Origin: Rhizobium rosettiformans
GTDB taxonomy: Bacteria; Pseudomonadota; Alphaproteobacteria; Rhizobiales; Rhizobiaceae
DNA: 64,000 nt
Assembly: GCF_016806065.1 (NCBI RefSeq)
Contig: NZ_CP032405.1
Location: 2,818,001 to 2,882,000, forward strand
Reading direction: 5' to 3'
Under the pieces are notes generated by a model. The model worked only from the letters and a program-made list of their open reading frames with translations. It was not told the DNA's origin and searched no databases. How positions within the stretch are numbered: the stretch's first letter is position 1; the number at the start of each line of letters is the position of its first letter. Positions 45,804 through 54,113 of the stretch are shown piece after piece. Both the position numbers and the translations under genes were made by a program.

Positions 45804-46719
45804 TGCGAACCCTCGGATCGAGCAGGCCATAGGCAATATCGACCAACAGGTTGAAGACGATCACGAACACGGCGACGAGGATGACGGTGCCCATGACGAG
45901 AGGATAGTCGCGGTTGAGCGCGCCGAGCACGAAGTAGCGGCCGACACCGGGAATAGTGAAGATCGTCTCCACCACGGCGGAGCCGGTCAGAAGTGCGGCG
46001 GCACAAGGTGCGAGATAGGAAACGATCGGCAGCATCGCGCCACGCATTGCATGGGTCACGACGACAACACGCGAGGGCAGGCCGTAAGCTTTGGCCGTGC
46101 GGATATGGTCGGTATGAAGCGCCTCGATCATCGCGCCACGGGTGAGGCGGGCGAAAACGGCAAGCTGCGGCAGAGCAAGCGCTGTGACCGGCAGGATGAG
46201 GTAACGCAGCGATCCATCGCCCCAGCTGCCTGCGGGTAGCCAGTTGAGGATGACGGCAAACAACAGCGTCAGCACCGGACCGACGACGAAATTGGGGATG
46301 GTCACGCCGACTGTCGCAAACGACATGACGGCGAAATCAAGCGTGCTGTTTTGCCGGAGTGCAGCAACGGTTCCAAGCAGCACACCGCCGATCAAGGCAA
46401 CGAGGATCGCGATACCGCCGAGCTGGATCGAATAGGGCAGGGCCTTGCCGATCAGTTCGGAGACGGTGTTGTCCTTGTAGATGAAGCTCGGGCCGAGATC
46501 GCCGGTGACAGCATTTCCGATATAGCTCAGATACTGGGTGATCAGCGGCTGATCGAGTTTGTAGGTGGCCATGATGTTGGCCATGGTCTGAGGCGGAAGC
46601 GGGCGCTCGAGATTGAAGGGGCCGCCGGGCGCAAAGCGCATCAGAAAGAATGAGATGGTGACGACAATGAAGATCGTCGGGACGGCGCTCATCAGCCGCC
46701 GCAGCACGAAGGATGTCAT
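45796..46719 (-). CDS. Peptide ABC importer permease (OppB-type)
   Basis: A 307-residue inner-membrane permease with the OppB/DppB N-terminus (MTSFVLRRLMSAVPTIFIVV), FFLMRFAPGGPFNLERPLP, and the EAA loop HIRTAKAYGLPSRVVVVTHA. It pairs with the OppC-type permease. A long intercistronic hairpin precedes it, which may lower its expression compared with the binding protein. Confidence 0.93.
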   Translation of the reverse strand: MTSFVLRRLMSAVPTIFIVVTISFFLMRFAPGGPFNLERPLPPQTMANIMATYKLDQPLITQYLSYIGNAVTGDLGPSFIYKDNTVSELIGKALPYSIQLGGIAILVALIGGVLLGTVAALRQNSTLDFAVMSFATVGVTIPNFVVGPVLTLLFAVILNWLPAGSWGDGSLRYLILPVTALALPQLAVFARLTRGAMIEALHTDHIRTAKAYGLPSRVVVVTHAMRGAMLPIVSYLAPCAAALLTGSAVVETIFTIPGVGRYFVLGALNRDYPLVMGTVILVAVFVIVFNLLVDIAYGLLDPRVRND

Positions 46720-46734
46720 GTCCTGCTCCTGAAT

Positions 46735-46766
46735 GGACGACGCGCGGCTTGAACCGTGCGTCGTCC
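46735..46766 (-). promoter_or_regulatory. Intercistronic hairpin between binding protein and permease genes
   Basis: GGACGACGCGCGG pairs with CCGTGCGTCGTCC (12 of 13 strict pairs plus one G-T wobble) around a 6-base loop. It lies in the 62-bp gap downstream of the binding-protein gene. There is no T run, so mRNA stabilisation or attenuation is more likely than full termination. Confidence 0.6.
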
Positions 46767-46781
46767 GGTCACGTGACGAGA

Positions 46782-48380
46782 TTATTCAGCGACGCGAAGG
46801 AAGCGGCTGAGATGCTCGTTGGCAGCATTGTCCTGCCAGCCGGTGACGCGGTCGGAGACCAGCCACAGGTTCGCAGTGCTCATCAGCGGAGCGATCGGCT
46901 GATCACGCATCAGTATGACTTCGGCATCATGCAGGATCTTCTTGCGGGCGTCGGCATCGCCTTCGATGTAGGACTTTGCCATCAGCGCGTCGAACTCCGG
47001 ATTGTTGTACTTGCCGTAGTTGAACGAGGTGTTGGTGGATACGTTGAGGCCGAGGAAGTTTTCAGCATCCGCGTAGTCTGCGACCCAGCCGGCGCGAGCG
47101 ACGTTGAACGCGCCACCTTCCTGCAGATAAGCATAGTGCGAGGCCACGTCGAGGTTGGTCATGGTGACCGTTGCGCCGAAGGTGTTCTTCCACATGTCGG
47201 CAACGGCGGTTGCGACGCGCTCGTGGTTCGGGTTGGTGTTGTAGCGGATCTCGATGTTAAGCGGCTTGCCGCCTTCACCGTAACCGGCTTCCTTCATCAG
47301 TTCGATCGCCTTGTCTTCGCGGTCGAGCTGCGACATCTCGGCGAAGTCCGCCTTGGCTGCCTCGTAACCGCCGAGACCGTCCGGAACCAGCGAATAGGTC
47401 GGCAGCTGGGCGCCGGAATAGATTTCGTTGGCAAGGAAGTCGCGGTCGACGGCCATCGAGAGCGCCTGACGGACGCGGACGTCGCTGTAAGGCTCCTGGC
47501 GGGTGTCGAACACATAGTAGTAGGTCGAGGCCGACGGCGAAACGCGGACCTGCTCGCCATAGCTGTCCTTCAGGCGATTAATCTGGTCGGCCGAGAAGTT
47601 GTAGACGAGGTCCATTTCCTTGGCTTCGAAACGGCGAACCGAAGCGGCCTGGTCGTCGATCGGGTAGAAGATAACCTTGTCGATCTGGGTGTTGGCGGCA
47701 TCCCAGTGGTTCTCGTTCTTCACGACGACGAGGTTGTCGTTCGGGACGTGGCTTTCGAGCTTGTAGGCGCCGTTGGACACCATGACGCCCGGCTTGACGA
47801 AATCCTTGCCGTTCTTTTCGACGCTTGCCTTGGAGACGGGCAGGGCAGTCTGGTGGGCAAGCAGTTCGAGGAAGAACGGCGTTGCGCGCTCGAGGGTCAC
47901 TTCGAGGGTCTTCTCGTCGACGGCCTTGACGCCGATTTCTTCCAGCTTCGCTTCACCCTTGTTGGCCTTTTCGGCATTCTTGATCGGGTAGAGGATGTTG
48001 GCGTATTTCGCGGCGGTTTCCGGGTTCTGGACGCGCTGGATCGAGTAGACGAAGTCTTCAGCCGTTACCGGCGAGCCATCCGACCACTTGGCGTTTTCAC
48101 GGATCTTGAAGGTGTAGACGGTGCCATCGTCGGAGATGGTCCAGCTTTCGGCAGCGCCGGGCACGATTTCGCCCTTGGCGTCGTAGATCGTCAGGCCCTC
48201 GTAGAGATCCTTGAGGATGAAGGCTTCGATGTCGATCGAGGTATTGGCCTGGTCGAGCGTTTGCGGCTCGCCGGAATTGCCGCGATGAAGCACGACTTCG
48301 GCCAGCGCCTGGCTTGCGCCAAACATCAAGGAGGTGAGGAGAAGAGAGGTGCCGAGCAGCCGGCGCGTCTGGATAGACAT
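46782..48380 (-). CDS. Peptide ABC importer substrate-binding protein (OppA-type)
   Basis: A 532-residue periplasmic binding protein (SBP_bac_5). It has a signal peptide cleaved near ALA-EV (RRLLGTSLLLTSLMFGASQA), and family sequences such as HRGNSGEPQTLDQANTS at the mature N-terminus, ENAKWSDGSPVTAEDFVYS and NPEFDALMAKSYIEGDADAR. It is the first gene of a four-gene importer (binding protein, OppB, OppC, fused ATPase). Ligands are probably oligopeptides, possibly murein peptides as in MppA/OppA. Confidence 0.94.
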   Translation of the reverse strand: MSIQTRRLLGTSLLLTSLMFGASQALAEVVLHRGNSGEPQTLDQANTSIDIEAFILKDLYEGLTIYDAKGEIVPGAAESWTISDDGTVYTFKIRENAKWSDGSPVTAEDFVYSIQRVQNPETAAKYANILYPIKNAEKANKGEAKLEEIGVKAVDEKTLEVTLERATPFFLELLAHQTALPVSKASVEKNGKDFVKPGVMVSNGAYKLESHVPNDNLVVVKNENHWDAANTQIDKVIFYPIDDQAASVRRFEAKEMDLVYNFSADQINRLKDSYGEQVRVSPSASTYYYVFDTRQEPYSDVRVRQALSMAVDRDFLANEIYSGAQLPTYSLVPDGLGGYEAAKADFAEMSQLDREDKAIELMKEAGYGEGGKPLNIEIRYNTNPNHERVATAVADMWKNTFGATVTMTNLDVASHYAYLQEGGAFNVARAGWVADYADAENFLGLNVSTNTSFNYGKYNNPEFDALMAKSYIEGDADARKKILHDAEVILMRDQPIAPLMSTANLWLVSDRVTGWQDNAANEHLSRFLRVAE

Positions 48381-48466
48381 CGTTTTTGAACTCCCAGTTC
48401 ACGTTAACGGAAACGGACAGAAGAATATTCGTGCGGAGGTGGCAAGCCGCATTTTTTGTGGCCACC

Positions 48467-48480
48467 CTAATTTTAGGGAG
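48467..48480. promoter_or_regulatory. Palindrome upstream of the peptide transporter
   Basis: CCCTAA-tt-TTAGGG is a perfect dyad 87 bp upstream of the binding-protein ATG on the minus strand. It is a candidate operator; no regulator is known. Confidence 0.4.
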
Positions 48481-48580
48481 GAAATTGGAGGGGTAGCCTG
48501 TGACTTGGCACGAAGATTTCGTGTGACCGTTTTATGACGAAATAAAATTATAGCGCCAAATCCTGCCCGAAATGCGACAA

Positions 48581-48598
48581 CGCGGCCGTAAGGCCGCG
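48581..48598 (-). terminator. Hairpin after the glutamine-synthetase-like gene
   Basis: CGCGGCC-gtaa-GGCCGCG, 32 bases past the stop of the minus-strand gene. A weak TTGTCG follows in that direction. Confidence 0.5.
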
Positions 48599-48629
48599 TC
48601 TGCGAGGTTTTCGGTGGCTGGGGGAGGGG

Positions 48630-49988
48630 TCAGATCCGTGGCAGGTAGGTCTGATAATCGAAGCTCGAGACGGTGCGCAGAAAGGCCATAGCTTCCTTGC
48701 GTTTGGTGTCGCCGTAGATGCGCTGATATTCGGCGCCGAAGATGTCGGCGATGAAGGTAGACGCACGGAAGCGTTCGACGGCGGTCAGGAAATCATAGGT
48801 CAGCATGTCGGGGTTCTCGGGCGCGCTGTCCGGCGTCGTGACCGGGCCGGGATCGAGGTCCTCGTCGAGGCCAAGCAGGATGCCGCCGAGGATGGCGGCG
48901 AGCAGCAGATGCGGATTGGCGTCCGCTCCCGCAACACGGTGCTCGATGCGGGCGGCCGGGCCGTCCTTGTCGGGAATGCGGATTGCTGTGCCGCGATTGC
49001 CGAAACCCCAGTCGATCTTGTCGGGCGCAAAGGAGCCCGGCTGAAAGCGGCGATAGGAATTGGCAAAGGGCGCGAAGATCAGCTGCGCGTCCTGCATCGA
49101 CCTCAGCATGCCCGCCGTGATCGACTTCAGCTTCACCGGATCGCCGCCCTTGGCGTCGAGGATATTGCGGCCGTCCTTGTCGATGATCGAGGCATGCACA
49201 TGCAGGCCAGAGCCGGCGTGATCGCCGTAAGGCTTGGCCATGCAGGTGGCCTTGAAGCCGTGGCGGCGGGCGGCGAAATCGACGACGCGCTTCAGATAAA
49301 TGCAGTCGTCGGCAGCGGCCATGGCGTCCGGCTTGTGCAGGAGGTTGACCTCGAACTGGCCGGGGCCGAATTCGGCGGTCGTCGCGTCCGCCGGCAGGCC
49401 CATGTCATCGCAATAGCCGCGCACGGTGGCGAGGAAGTCTTCCATCGCAGCGGTCGCGCGCATGTCATAGAGCTGATAGCCCTCGACCTCGCCGTTCATG
49501 ACGAGTGCTTTTGGCGGCATCGGCACGCCGGTTTCCCGGAAATCGGGCTCCATCACGTAGAATTCGAGCTCGGTGGCAACAACCGGCGTCAGGCCCTTCT
49601 CCTCGAAGCGCTTCAGCACGTTGGCGAGGATGGCGCGTGGGCAGACATAATGCGGCTCACCGGAGAGCGTGTGCATGGTAGCGAGCACCTGCTTGGAGCC
49701 TGCGGGTCCCCAGGGCAGCGTTGTCAGCGAGTTCTTGTCCGGCATGCAGATGCCGTCGGGATCGCCGAGCGTCAGCGAGATCTTGGTGATGTCGTCATTG
49801 TCGTCGCCCCAGATGTCGAGCGACTGGGTGGAGGCCGGCAGACGGACCGTGTTCTTCCAGACCTTGTCCTCGGCTTTCAGCGGGATCATCTTGCCGCGCA
49901 GGTCGCCATTCATCCCGACAAGCAGCACCTCGATGCGCGCGGAAGGGTCGGCTGCGGTCTGATCGGCGGCCTCGGTCGGTGCTGTCAT
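48630..49988 (-). CDS. Glutamine synthetase family protein (gamma-glutamylpolyamine synthetase-like)
   Basis: A 452-residue ATP-dependent ligase of the GS III/PuuA type. The catalytic domain shows EFGPGQFEVNL, GSGLHVHASI and PFANSYRRFQPG followed by GNRGTAIRIP, and the metal/ATP sites of GS are kept. The N-terminal beta-grasp region differs from GlnA, and the regulatory adenylylation Tyr motif is not obvious. It is divergent from a class III aminotransferase gene, an arrangement seen in polyamine (putrescine) catabolism. Start ATG at 49988. Confidence 0.87.
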   Translation of the reverse strand: MTAPTEAADQTAADPSARIEVLLVGMNGDLRGKMIPLKAEDKVWKNTVRLPASTQSLDIWGDDNDDITKISLTLGDPDGICMPDKNSLTTLPWGPAGSKQVLATMHTLSGEPHYVCPRAILANVLKRFEEKGLTPVVATELEFYVMEPDFRETGVPMPPKALVMNGEVEGYQLYDMRATAAMEDFLATVRGYCDDMGLPADATTAEFGPGQFEVNLLHKPDAMAAADDCIYLKRVVDFAARRHGFKATCMAKPYGDHAGSGLHVHASIIDKDGRNILDAKGGDPVKLKSITAGMLRSMQDAQLIFAPFANSYRRFQPGSFAPDKIDWGFGNRGTAIRIPDKDGPAARIEHRVAGADANPHLLLAAILGGILLGLDEDLDPGPVTTPDSAPENPDMLTYDFLTAVERFRASTFIADIFGAEYQRIYGDTKRKEAMAFLRTVSSFDYQTYLPRI

Positions 49989-50180
49989 GGGGAAACTCTC
50001 GCTGGCTTTCTGGGCGGATTTGGCCGGAGGGACGCGGCAATCGGTGCCTTGCCAAACGCGTTTTGGACGGTCATGTTCGTAGCCGATAATGTTCCGCCTT
50101 TCAATGCGAGGCAAGGCAGCCGCACGGACCATGTTTGGCCGTGAAAGCAAGAGCTTCCGCCCCGGCCGAGGATCCGACCC

Positions 50181-51554
50181 ATGAACAAGCCAGTAACCGC
50201 CGTCTCCAATCTCGGTGCCATTGATGCCGCGCATCATCTTCACCCCTTCTCGGACATGAAGAAGCTGAACGCATCCGGCACAAAGATCATCACCCGGGCA
50301 GAAGGCGTGCATATCTGGGACTCGACCGGTAAGCAGTATCTCGACGCGTTCGCAGGCCTCTGGTGCGTCAATGTCGGCTATGGCCGCAAGTCGATCGCCG
50401 ATGTCGTGCATGCGCAGATGCTGGAGCTGCCCTATTACAACACCTTCTTCGGCACCACGACGCCGCCGACCACGCTGCTCGCCCAGAAGATCGCCGAAAA
50501 GACCGGCCCGAAGATCAACCGCGTCTTCTTCTCCAATTCCGGCTCGGAAGCCTCCGACACCTGGTTCCGCATGGCGCGCGTCTACTGGAAGGCCCTCGGC
50601 CACGAGACGAAGACGCAGGTGATCGCCCGCAAGAACGCCTATCACGGCTCGACCGTTGCGGGCGCCTCGCTCGGTGGCATGAAGTGGATGCACGAGCAGG
50701 GCAACCTGCCGATCGAGGGTATCCACCACATCAACCAGCCCTACTGGTATGCCGAGGGCGGCGATCTCACGCCCGAGGACTTTGGCCTGAAGGTCGCCCG
50801 CGAGCTTGAAGAGAAGATCATCGAGCTCGGCGAGGAAAATGTCGCGGCCTTCGTCGCCGAGCCGATCCAGGGGGCCGGCGGCGTCATCGTGCCGCCCTCG
50901 ACCTACTGGCCGGAAATCAAGCGCATTTGCGCGAAGTACCAGATCCTGCTCGTCGCCGATGAAGTCATCTCGGGCTTCGGCCGTCTGGGGTCGTGGTTCG
51001 GCCACCAGCATTATGATTTCGAGCCGGATCTCGCGCCGATCGCCAAGGGCCTATCCTCTGGCTACCTTCCGATCGGCGGCGTGCTGGTCTCCGACCGCGT
51101 GGCGGAAGTCATGGTCAACGAACTCGGCGATTTCTATCACGGCTACACCTATTCCGGTCACCCGGTGGCAGCCGCCGCCGCGCTTGAAAACATCCGCATC
51201 ATTGAGGAAGAAGGCCTGGTCGAGCGCGTCCGCGACGACACCGGCCCCTATCTCGCCGCAGCACTCGCCTCGCTCACCGACCACGAACTCGTCGGCGAAG
51301 CCGTCAGCGTCGGCCTGATGGGCGCCGTTCAGATCACCGCCGACAAGGCCACCCGCCGCCGCTTCAAGAAGCCAGACGATACGGGCACCGCCGTCCGCAA
51401 TCAGTGCGTCAACGCCGGCGTCGTGCTGCGTGCCACCGGTGACCGCATGCTCTTCTCCCCGCCGCTGATCATCGAGCGGTCGCAGATCGACCAGGCGGTG
51501 GACACGCTGCGCAATGGTTTGGACTGGCTGAAGGACAATCGCGGCGAGGGGTGA
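50181..51554 (+). CDS. Class III aminotransferase, putrescine-pyruvate type (SpuC-like)
   Basis: A 457-residue PLP enzyme. It has the cofactor-binding region SNSGSEASDTWFRMARVYW, the Asp motif LLVADEVISGFGRLGSWFG and the Schiff-base Lys in APIAKGLSSGYLPIGG (about 294). The omega-aminotransferase group includes putrescine-pyruvate and beta-alanine-pyruvate enzymes. The neighbouring divergent glutamine-synthetase-like gene supports a polyamine role. The 192-bp gap should contain both promoters. Confidence 0.9.
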   Translation: MNKPVTAVSNLGAIDAAHHLHPFSDMKKLNASGTKIITRAEGVHIWDSTGKQYLDAFAGLWCVNVGYGRKSIADVVHAQMLELPYYNTFFGTTTPPTTLLAQKIAEKTGPKINRVFFSNSGSEASDTWFRMARVYWKALGHETKTQVIARKNAYHGSTVAGASLGGMKWMHEQGNLPIEGIHHINQPYWYAEGGDLTPEDFGLKVARELEEKIIELGEENVAAFVAEPIQGAGGVIVPPSTYWPEIKRICAKYQILLVADEVISGFGRLGSWFGHQHYDFEPDLAPIAKGLSSGYLPIGGVLVSDRVAEVMVNELGDFYHGYTYSGHPVAAAAALENIRIIEEEGLVERVRDDTGPYLAAALASLTDHELVGEAVSVGLMGAVQITADKATRRRFKKPDDTGTAVRNQCVNAGVVLRATGDRMLFSPPLIIERSQIDQAVDTLRNGLDWLKDNRGEG

Positions 51555-51591
51555 GGGGACACGGCGCATCTCTGGCGCCGTCCGTCGCCCG

Positions 51592-51612
51592 GTGATATAC
51601 ATTCGATATCAC
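51592..51612. promoter_or_regulatory. Likely VapBC operator
   Basis: GTGATAT-acattcg-ATATCAC is a perfect 7-bp inverted repeat, 12 bp upstream of the antitoxin ATG. It fits the autoregulatory site of a VapB-type protein. Confidence 0.55.
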
Positions 51613-51624
51613 TCGGAGGGCACG

Positions 51625-51843
51625 ATGCGTACGCTGGTCGACATTCCGGAAGAGGATATTGAGGCGCTGGACAGGCTCGCGGCTCAACGGAATGTGTCGC
51701 GTGCATCTCTGATCAGAGAAGCGGTCGGTGAACTTCTGGATCGACAGAAGGACGATATTGTTCTGGACGGTTTCGGGCTATGGGCTGGTTCGGAGACTGA
51801 AGATGGCCTGATCATTCAGCGGAAACTTCGCGCCGAATGGTGA
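51625..51843 (+). CDS. Ribbon-helix-helix antitoxin of a VapBC-type pair
   Basis: A 72-residue antitoxin. The ribbon-helix-helix part is MRTLVDIPEEDIEALDRLAAQRNVSRASLIREAV at the N-terminus, and the C-terminal half (DGFGLWAGSETEDGLIIQRK) would wrap the toxin. The ATG at 51625 has the strong ribosome site GGAGGG. Its stop overlaps the toxin start. It belongs to the CopG/MetJ-type antitoxins that pair with PIN toxins. Confidence 0.87.
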   Translation: MRTLVDIPEEDIEALDRLAAQRNVSRASLIREAVGELLDRQKDDIVLDGFGLWAGSETEDGLIIQRKLRAEW

Positions 51844-52202
51844 AGGTCCTCTTCGACACCAACATCGTGATCGATGTGCTTAGGGGAGTTCCTCCTGCTC
51901 AGGACGTGATGATCAGTTATCCGGAGCGCGCAGTCAGTATCATCAGCTGGATGGAGGTCATGGTTGGCGCGCCCGCGACGCTCAGTGATGCAACACGAGC
52001 ATTTTTGCGAGGGTTCGAACTGATTGGCCTTACGGAAAGCATCGCCAATCAGGCCGTTGTCGTAAGGCAGGTTCACAAACTCAAATTGCCGGACGCAGTC
52101 ATCTGGGCGACAGCAAAGGTGCATGGTCTGAAATTGCTGACGCGCGACACCAAAGGTTTTCCGCGTCAGCACCCCGATATCATCGTACCTTACGAACTCT
52201 GA
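51837..52202 (+). CDS. VapC-type PIN-domain toxin
   Basis: A 121-residue PIN ribonuclease. The acidic residues that bind Mg are visible: D7 in VLFDTNIVIDVLRG, E40 in ISWMEVMVGA and the LPDAVIWATAK Asp near 85, with the final Asp in LLTRDTKGF. VapC toxins cut tRNA or rRNA. Its start ATG lies within the end of the antitoxin gene. Confidence 0.9.
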   Translation: MVKVLFDTNIVIDVLRGVPPAQDVMISYPERAVSIISWMEVMVGAPATLSDATRAFLRGFELIGLTESIANQAVVVRQVHKLKLPDAVIWATAKVHGLKLLTRDTKGFPRQHPDIIVPYEL

Positions 52203-52220
52203 CATGCAGGCTCATCCGTC

Positions 52221-52994
52221 TCACGGCATGAACTGCCCGCCATTGATGTCGATCGTCTGCCCGGTGATGTAGCCGGAGAGCATCGGCGAGGCGAGGAAGA
52301 GATAGGCGCCGACGCAATCCTCCGGTGTGCCGGTGCGCTTTAGTGGCACGCTGCCGGCGACCTGATCGAGCTGGCCGGGCAGGGCGTATTTGTCCTGGAA
52401 GGCCGTGGTGATGACGCCGGGCGCCACCGCATTGACGCGGATATTGTACTTGCCGAATTCCAGCGCCATGCCCTTGGTGACGGCGCCGACAAAGGCTTTC
52501 GATGAGCCATAGACGCCGGAGCCTGCGGTGCCGCCCGTGCGAGCGGCCACCGATGTCGTGTTGATCACGAACCCGCCCTCACGCTTGAGATACGGCACGG
52601 CGGCCTGTGTCGTGGCGATCACCGAGCGGGCATTGACGTCCATCACCTTGTCGTAATGGGCGTCCGTCATCTCTTCATAAAGCACGCGGGCGATCATGCT
52701 GCCGGCATTGTTGATGACACCATCCAGTCGGCCGAAGGTCTCGGCCACATGCGCGACCGCCGCCGCCATGGCCTCCGATGACGCCGCATCGGCTTTCACG
52801 AGCACAACGCTGCCTCCGGCGGCTTCTATGTCGCGGGCGATGGCATGGGCCGCTTCCGCATTGGAATTGTAGTGCAGACCGACCAATGCGCCCTGTGCGG
52901 CAAATGCCCGGGCCAGGGCCTCGCCGATGCCGCTCGATGCGCCGGTGATCAGCACGGCCTTGCCGGCGAGATCGGGAATGGTGAGTGCGGTCAT
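52221..52994 (-). CDS. Short-chain dehydrogenase/reductase
   Basis: A 257-residue classical SDR with all catalytic residues: TGASSGIGEALARAFAA for cofactor binding, NNAGSM, TSVAARTGG (Ser), and VYGSSKAFV (Tyr and Lys). It is FabG-like, but the substrate is unknown. It shares no operon with its neighbours and stops 18 bp after the convergent VapC gene. Confidence 0.92.
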   Translation of the reverse strand: MTALTIPDLAGKAVLITGASSGIGEALARAFAAQGALVGLHYNSNAEAAHAIARDIEAAGGSVVLVKADAASSEAMAAAVAHVAETFGRLDGVINNAGSMIARVLYEEMTDAHYDKVMDVNARSVIATTQAAVPYLKREGGFVINTTSVAARTGGTAGSGVYGSSKAFVGAVTKGMALEFGKYNIRVNAVAPGVITTAFQDKYALPGQLDQVAGSVPLKRTGTPEDCVGAYLFLASPMLSGYITGQTIDINGGQFMP

Positions 52995-53076
52995 GGACTT
53001 GTCCTCCTGTTGTCGGACAAGTTAGAGCGGCCTCGGCGTGATTTGGCAAGGCCGCTCTCGTCGTCAGCTTATGGCT

Positions 53077-53370
53077 TTACGCAGGCTTCCAATCGAAGGG
53101 CAGCGGTGCCTCGCGGAAGGCGAAGCGGTCGAGGTGGCTGGCCACCACGCCCTGATAGGTTTCGAGCTTTTCGGGGTCATCGGTCTCGATCAGCACTGTG
53201 AGCGTCCCGGCATCGGACTGCATCGATGCCGTGGCTTCCGGAAACTTGACGATCGCCTTGTGGTTCTCGTCGTCAAGTTCAACCTCGAGCTTGTGCGCCC
53301 AGTGCTTGCAGAGCTGTTGCAGATATTTCCAGCCGTTTTCTGTCGCGACTGTGGTGGTGGATCTTGCCAT
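53077..53370 (-). CDS. DUF2218 domain protein
   Basis: A 97-residue protein matching DUF2218, the small domain that in some siderophore-interacting proteins is fused to a ferric reductase domain. Seen: WKYLQQLCKHWAHKLEVELDD and the end YQGVVASHLDRFAFREAPLP. The stop of the PadR gene lies 2 bp upstream of its start, so the two form an operon. A link to iron metabolism is inferred from the domain family. Confidence 0.85.
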   Translation of the reverse strand: MARSTTTVATENGWKYLQQLCKHWAHKLEVELDDENHKAIVKFPEATASMQSDAGTLTVLIETDDPEKLETYQGVVASHLDRFAFREAPLPFDWKPA

Positions 53371-53372
53371 GG

Positions 53373-53963
53373 TCAGAGCCTTTCGATCTTGCCGACCGCT
53401 TCGTCGAGGATGCGGGCGACCTCCAATTGCGTCTCGCGCGTGGTTGTCTCGCGCGACAGACAGTCATGCAGGGCCTGTTTCAGGTTGTGCATGGCGCGAC
53501 GCACCGGGGCTGCATCGGTTCTTTCGCTGACTTTTGCAAGCGCGGTCAGGCGCCCTATGGCAGTTGCAACCTCGTCGGCTCGCTCTGCGAGATGTGTCCG
53601 GCCGGCTTCGGTGATGGTCATCAGCTTGCGTGGTCCATCGCTTTCATGCTCTTCCGCGAGCCCCATGTCGAGAAGCAGCGTCATGGTCGGATAGACGACG
53701 CCGGGCGAAGGGGCATAGGCACCGCCCGACAGGCTCTCGATCTCCCGGATCAGGTCATAGCCGTGGCGCGGTTGGTCCTCGACCAGTTTCAAGAGGACAA
53801 GGCGCAGCTCCCCGCCGTCGAACATGCGGCGGCGTTCGCCACGTCCTCTGGGGCCACCGAACGGCCCGCCTTGGGGGCCGCCATGGCGCATGGCATGCAT
53901 CGCCAGGCGAAAGGCATGGAAGGGATTGCCGCATTCGCCGCGGCCGCTCTGGGAATGTCTCAT
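53373..53963 (-). CDS. PadR-family transcriptional regulator (YqjI-like)
   Basis: A 196-residue regulator. The N-terminal part is Gly/Arg/His-rich (RHSQSGRGECG, MRHGGPQGGPFGGPRGRGER), then a PadR winged helix (LRLVLLKLVEDQPRHGYDLIREIE, about 58-80, then PSPGVVYPTMTLLLDMGL) and a helical C-terminus with one Cys. E. coli YqjI has a metal-binding leader before a PadR domain and controls the ferric reductase YqjH. The ATG at 53963 has AACGAGAG upstream. It overlies no other gene and forms an operon with the DUF2218 gene. Confidence 0.87.
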   Translation of the reverse strand: MRHSQSGRGECGNPFHAFRLAMHAMRHGGPQGGPFGGPRGRGERRRMFDGGELRLVLLKLVEDQPRHGYDLIREIESLSGGAYAPSPGVVYPTMTLLLDMGLAEEHESDGPRKLMTITEAGRTHLAERADEVATAIGRLTALAKVSERTDAAPVRRAMHNLKQALHDCLSRETTTRETQLEVARILDEAVGKIERL

Positions 53964-53991
53964 GATCATCTCTCGTTCTGTTTTAATTGCA

Positions 53992-54009
53992 TCTAAGATA
54001 TATCTTAGA
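53992..54009. promoter_or_regulatory. Perfect 18-bp palindrome upstream of padR
   Basis: TCTAAGATATATCTTAGA lies 29 bp upstream of the PadR ATG and 105 bp upstream of the divergent osmC-type gene. Perfect symmetry at this length marks it as a likely regulator site, most simply for the PadR protein itself. Confidence 0.7.
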
Positions 54010-54113
54010 CTGGGCGATGCAAAGCCTGACCGTAAAAATCTCTCTGGGGTCATGCTGGCCCGGCTTGGGCGCGAGGACTAAGATCGGATGAGGAATCGCT
54101 GAGGAGGGCGTCG

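Noticed and set aside
46713..48389. A 558-codon open frame antisense to the peptide-binding protein.
   Set aside because: Shadow of a well-supported gene; no start signal and biased composition.
50000..51011. Upstream extension of the glutamine-synthetase-like frame across the aminotransferase gene.
   Set aside because: Reading through the divergent gene; the ATG at 49988 matches the family start.
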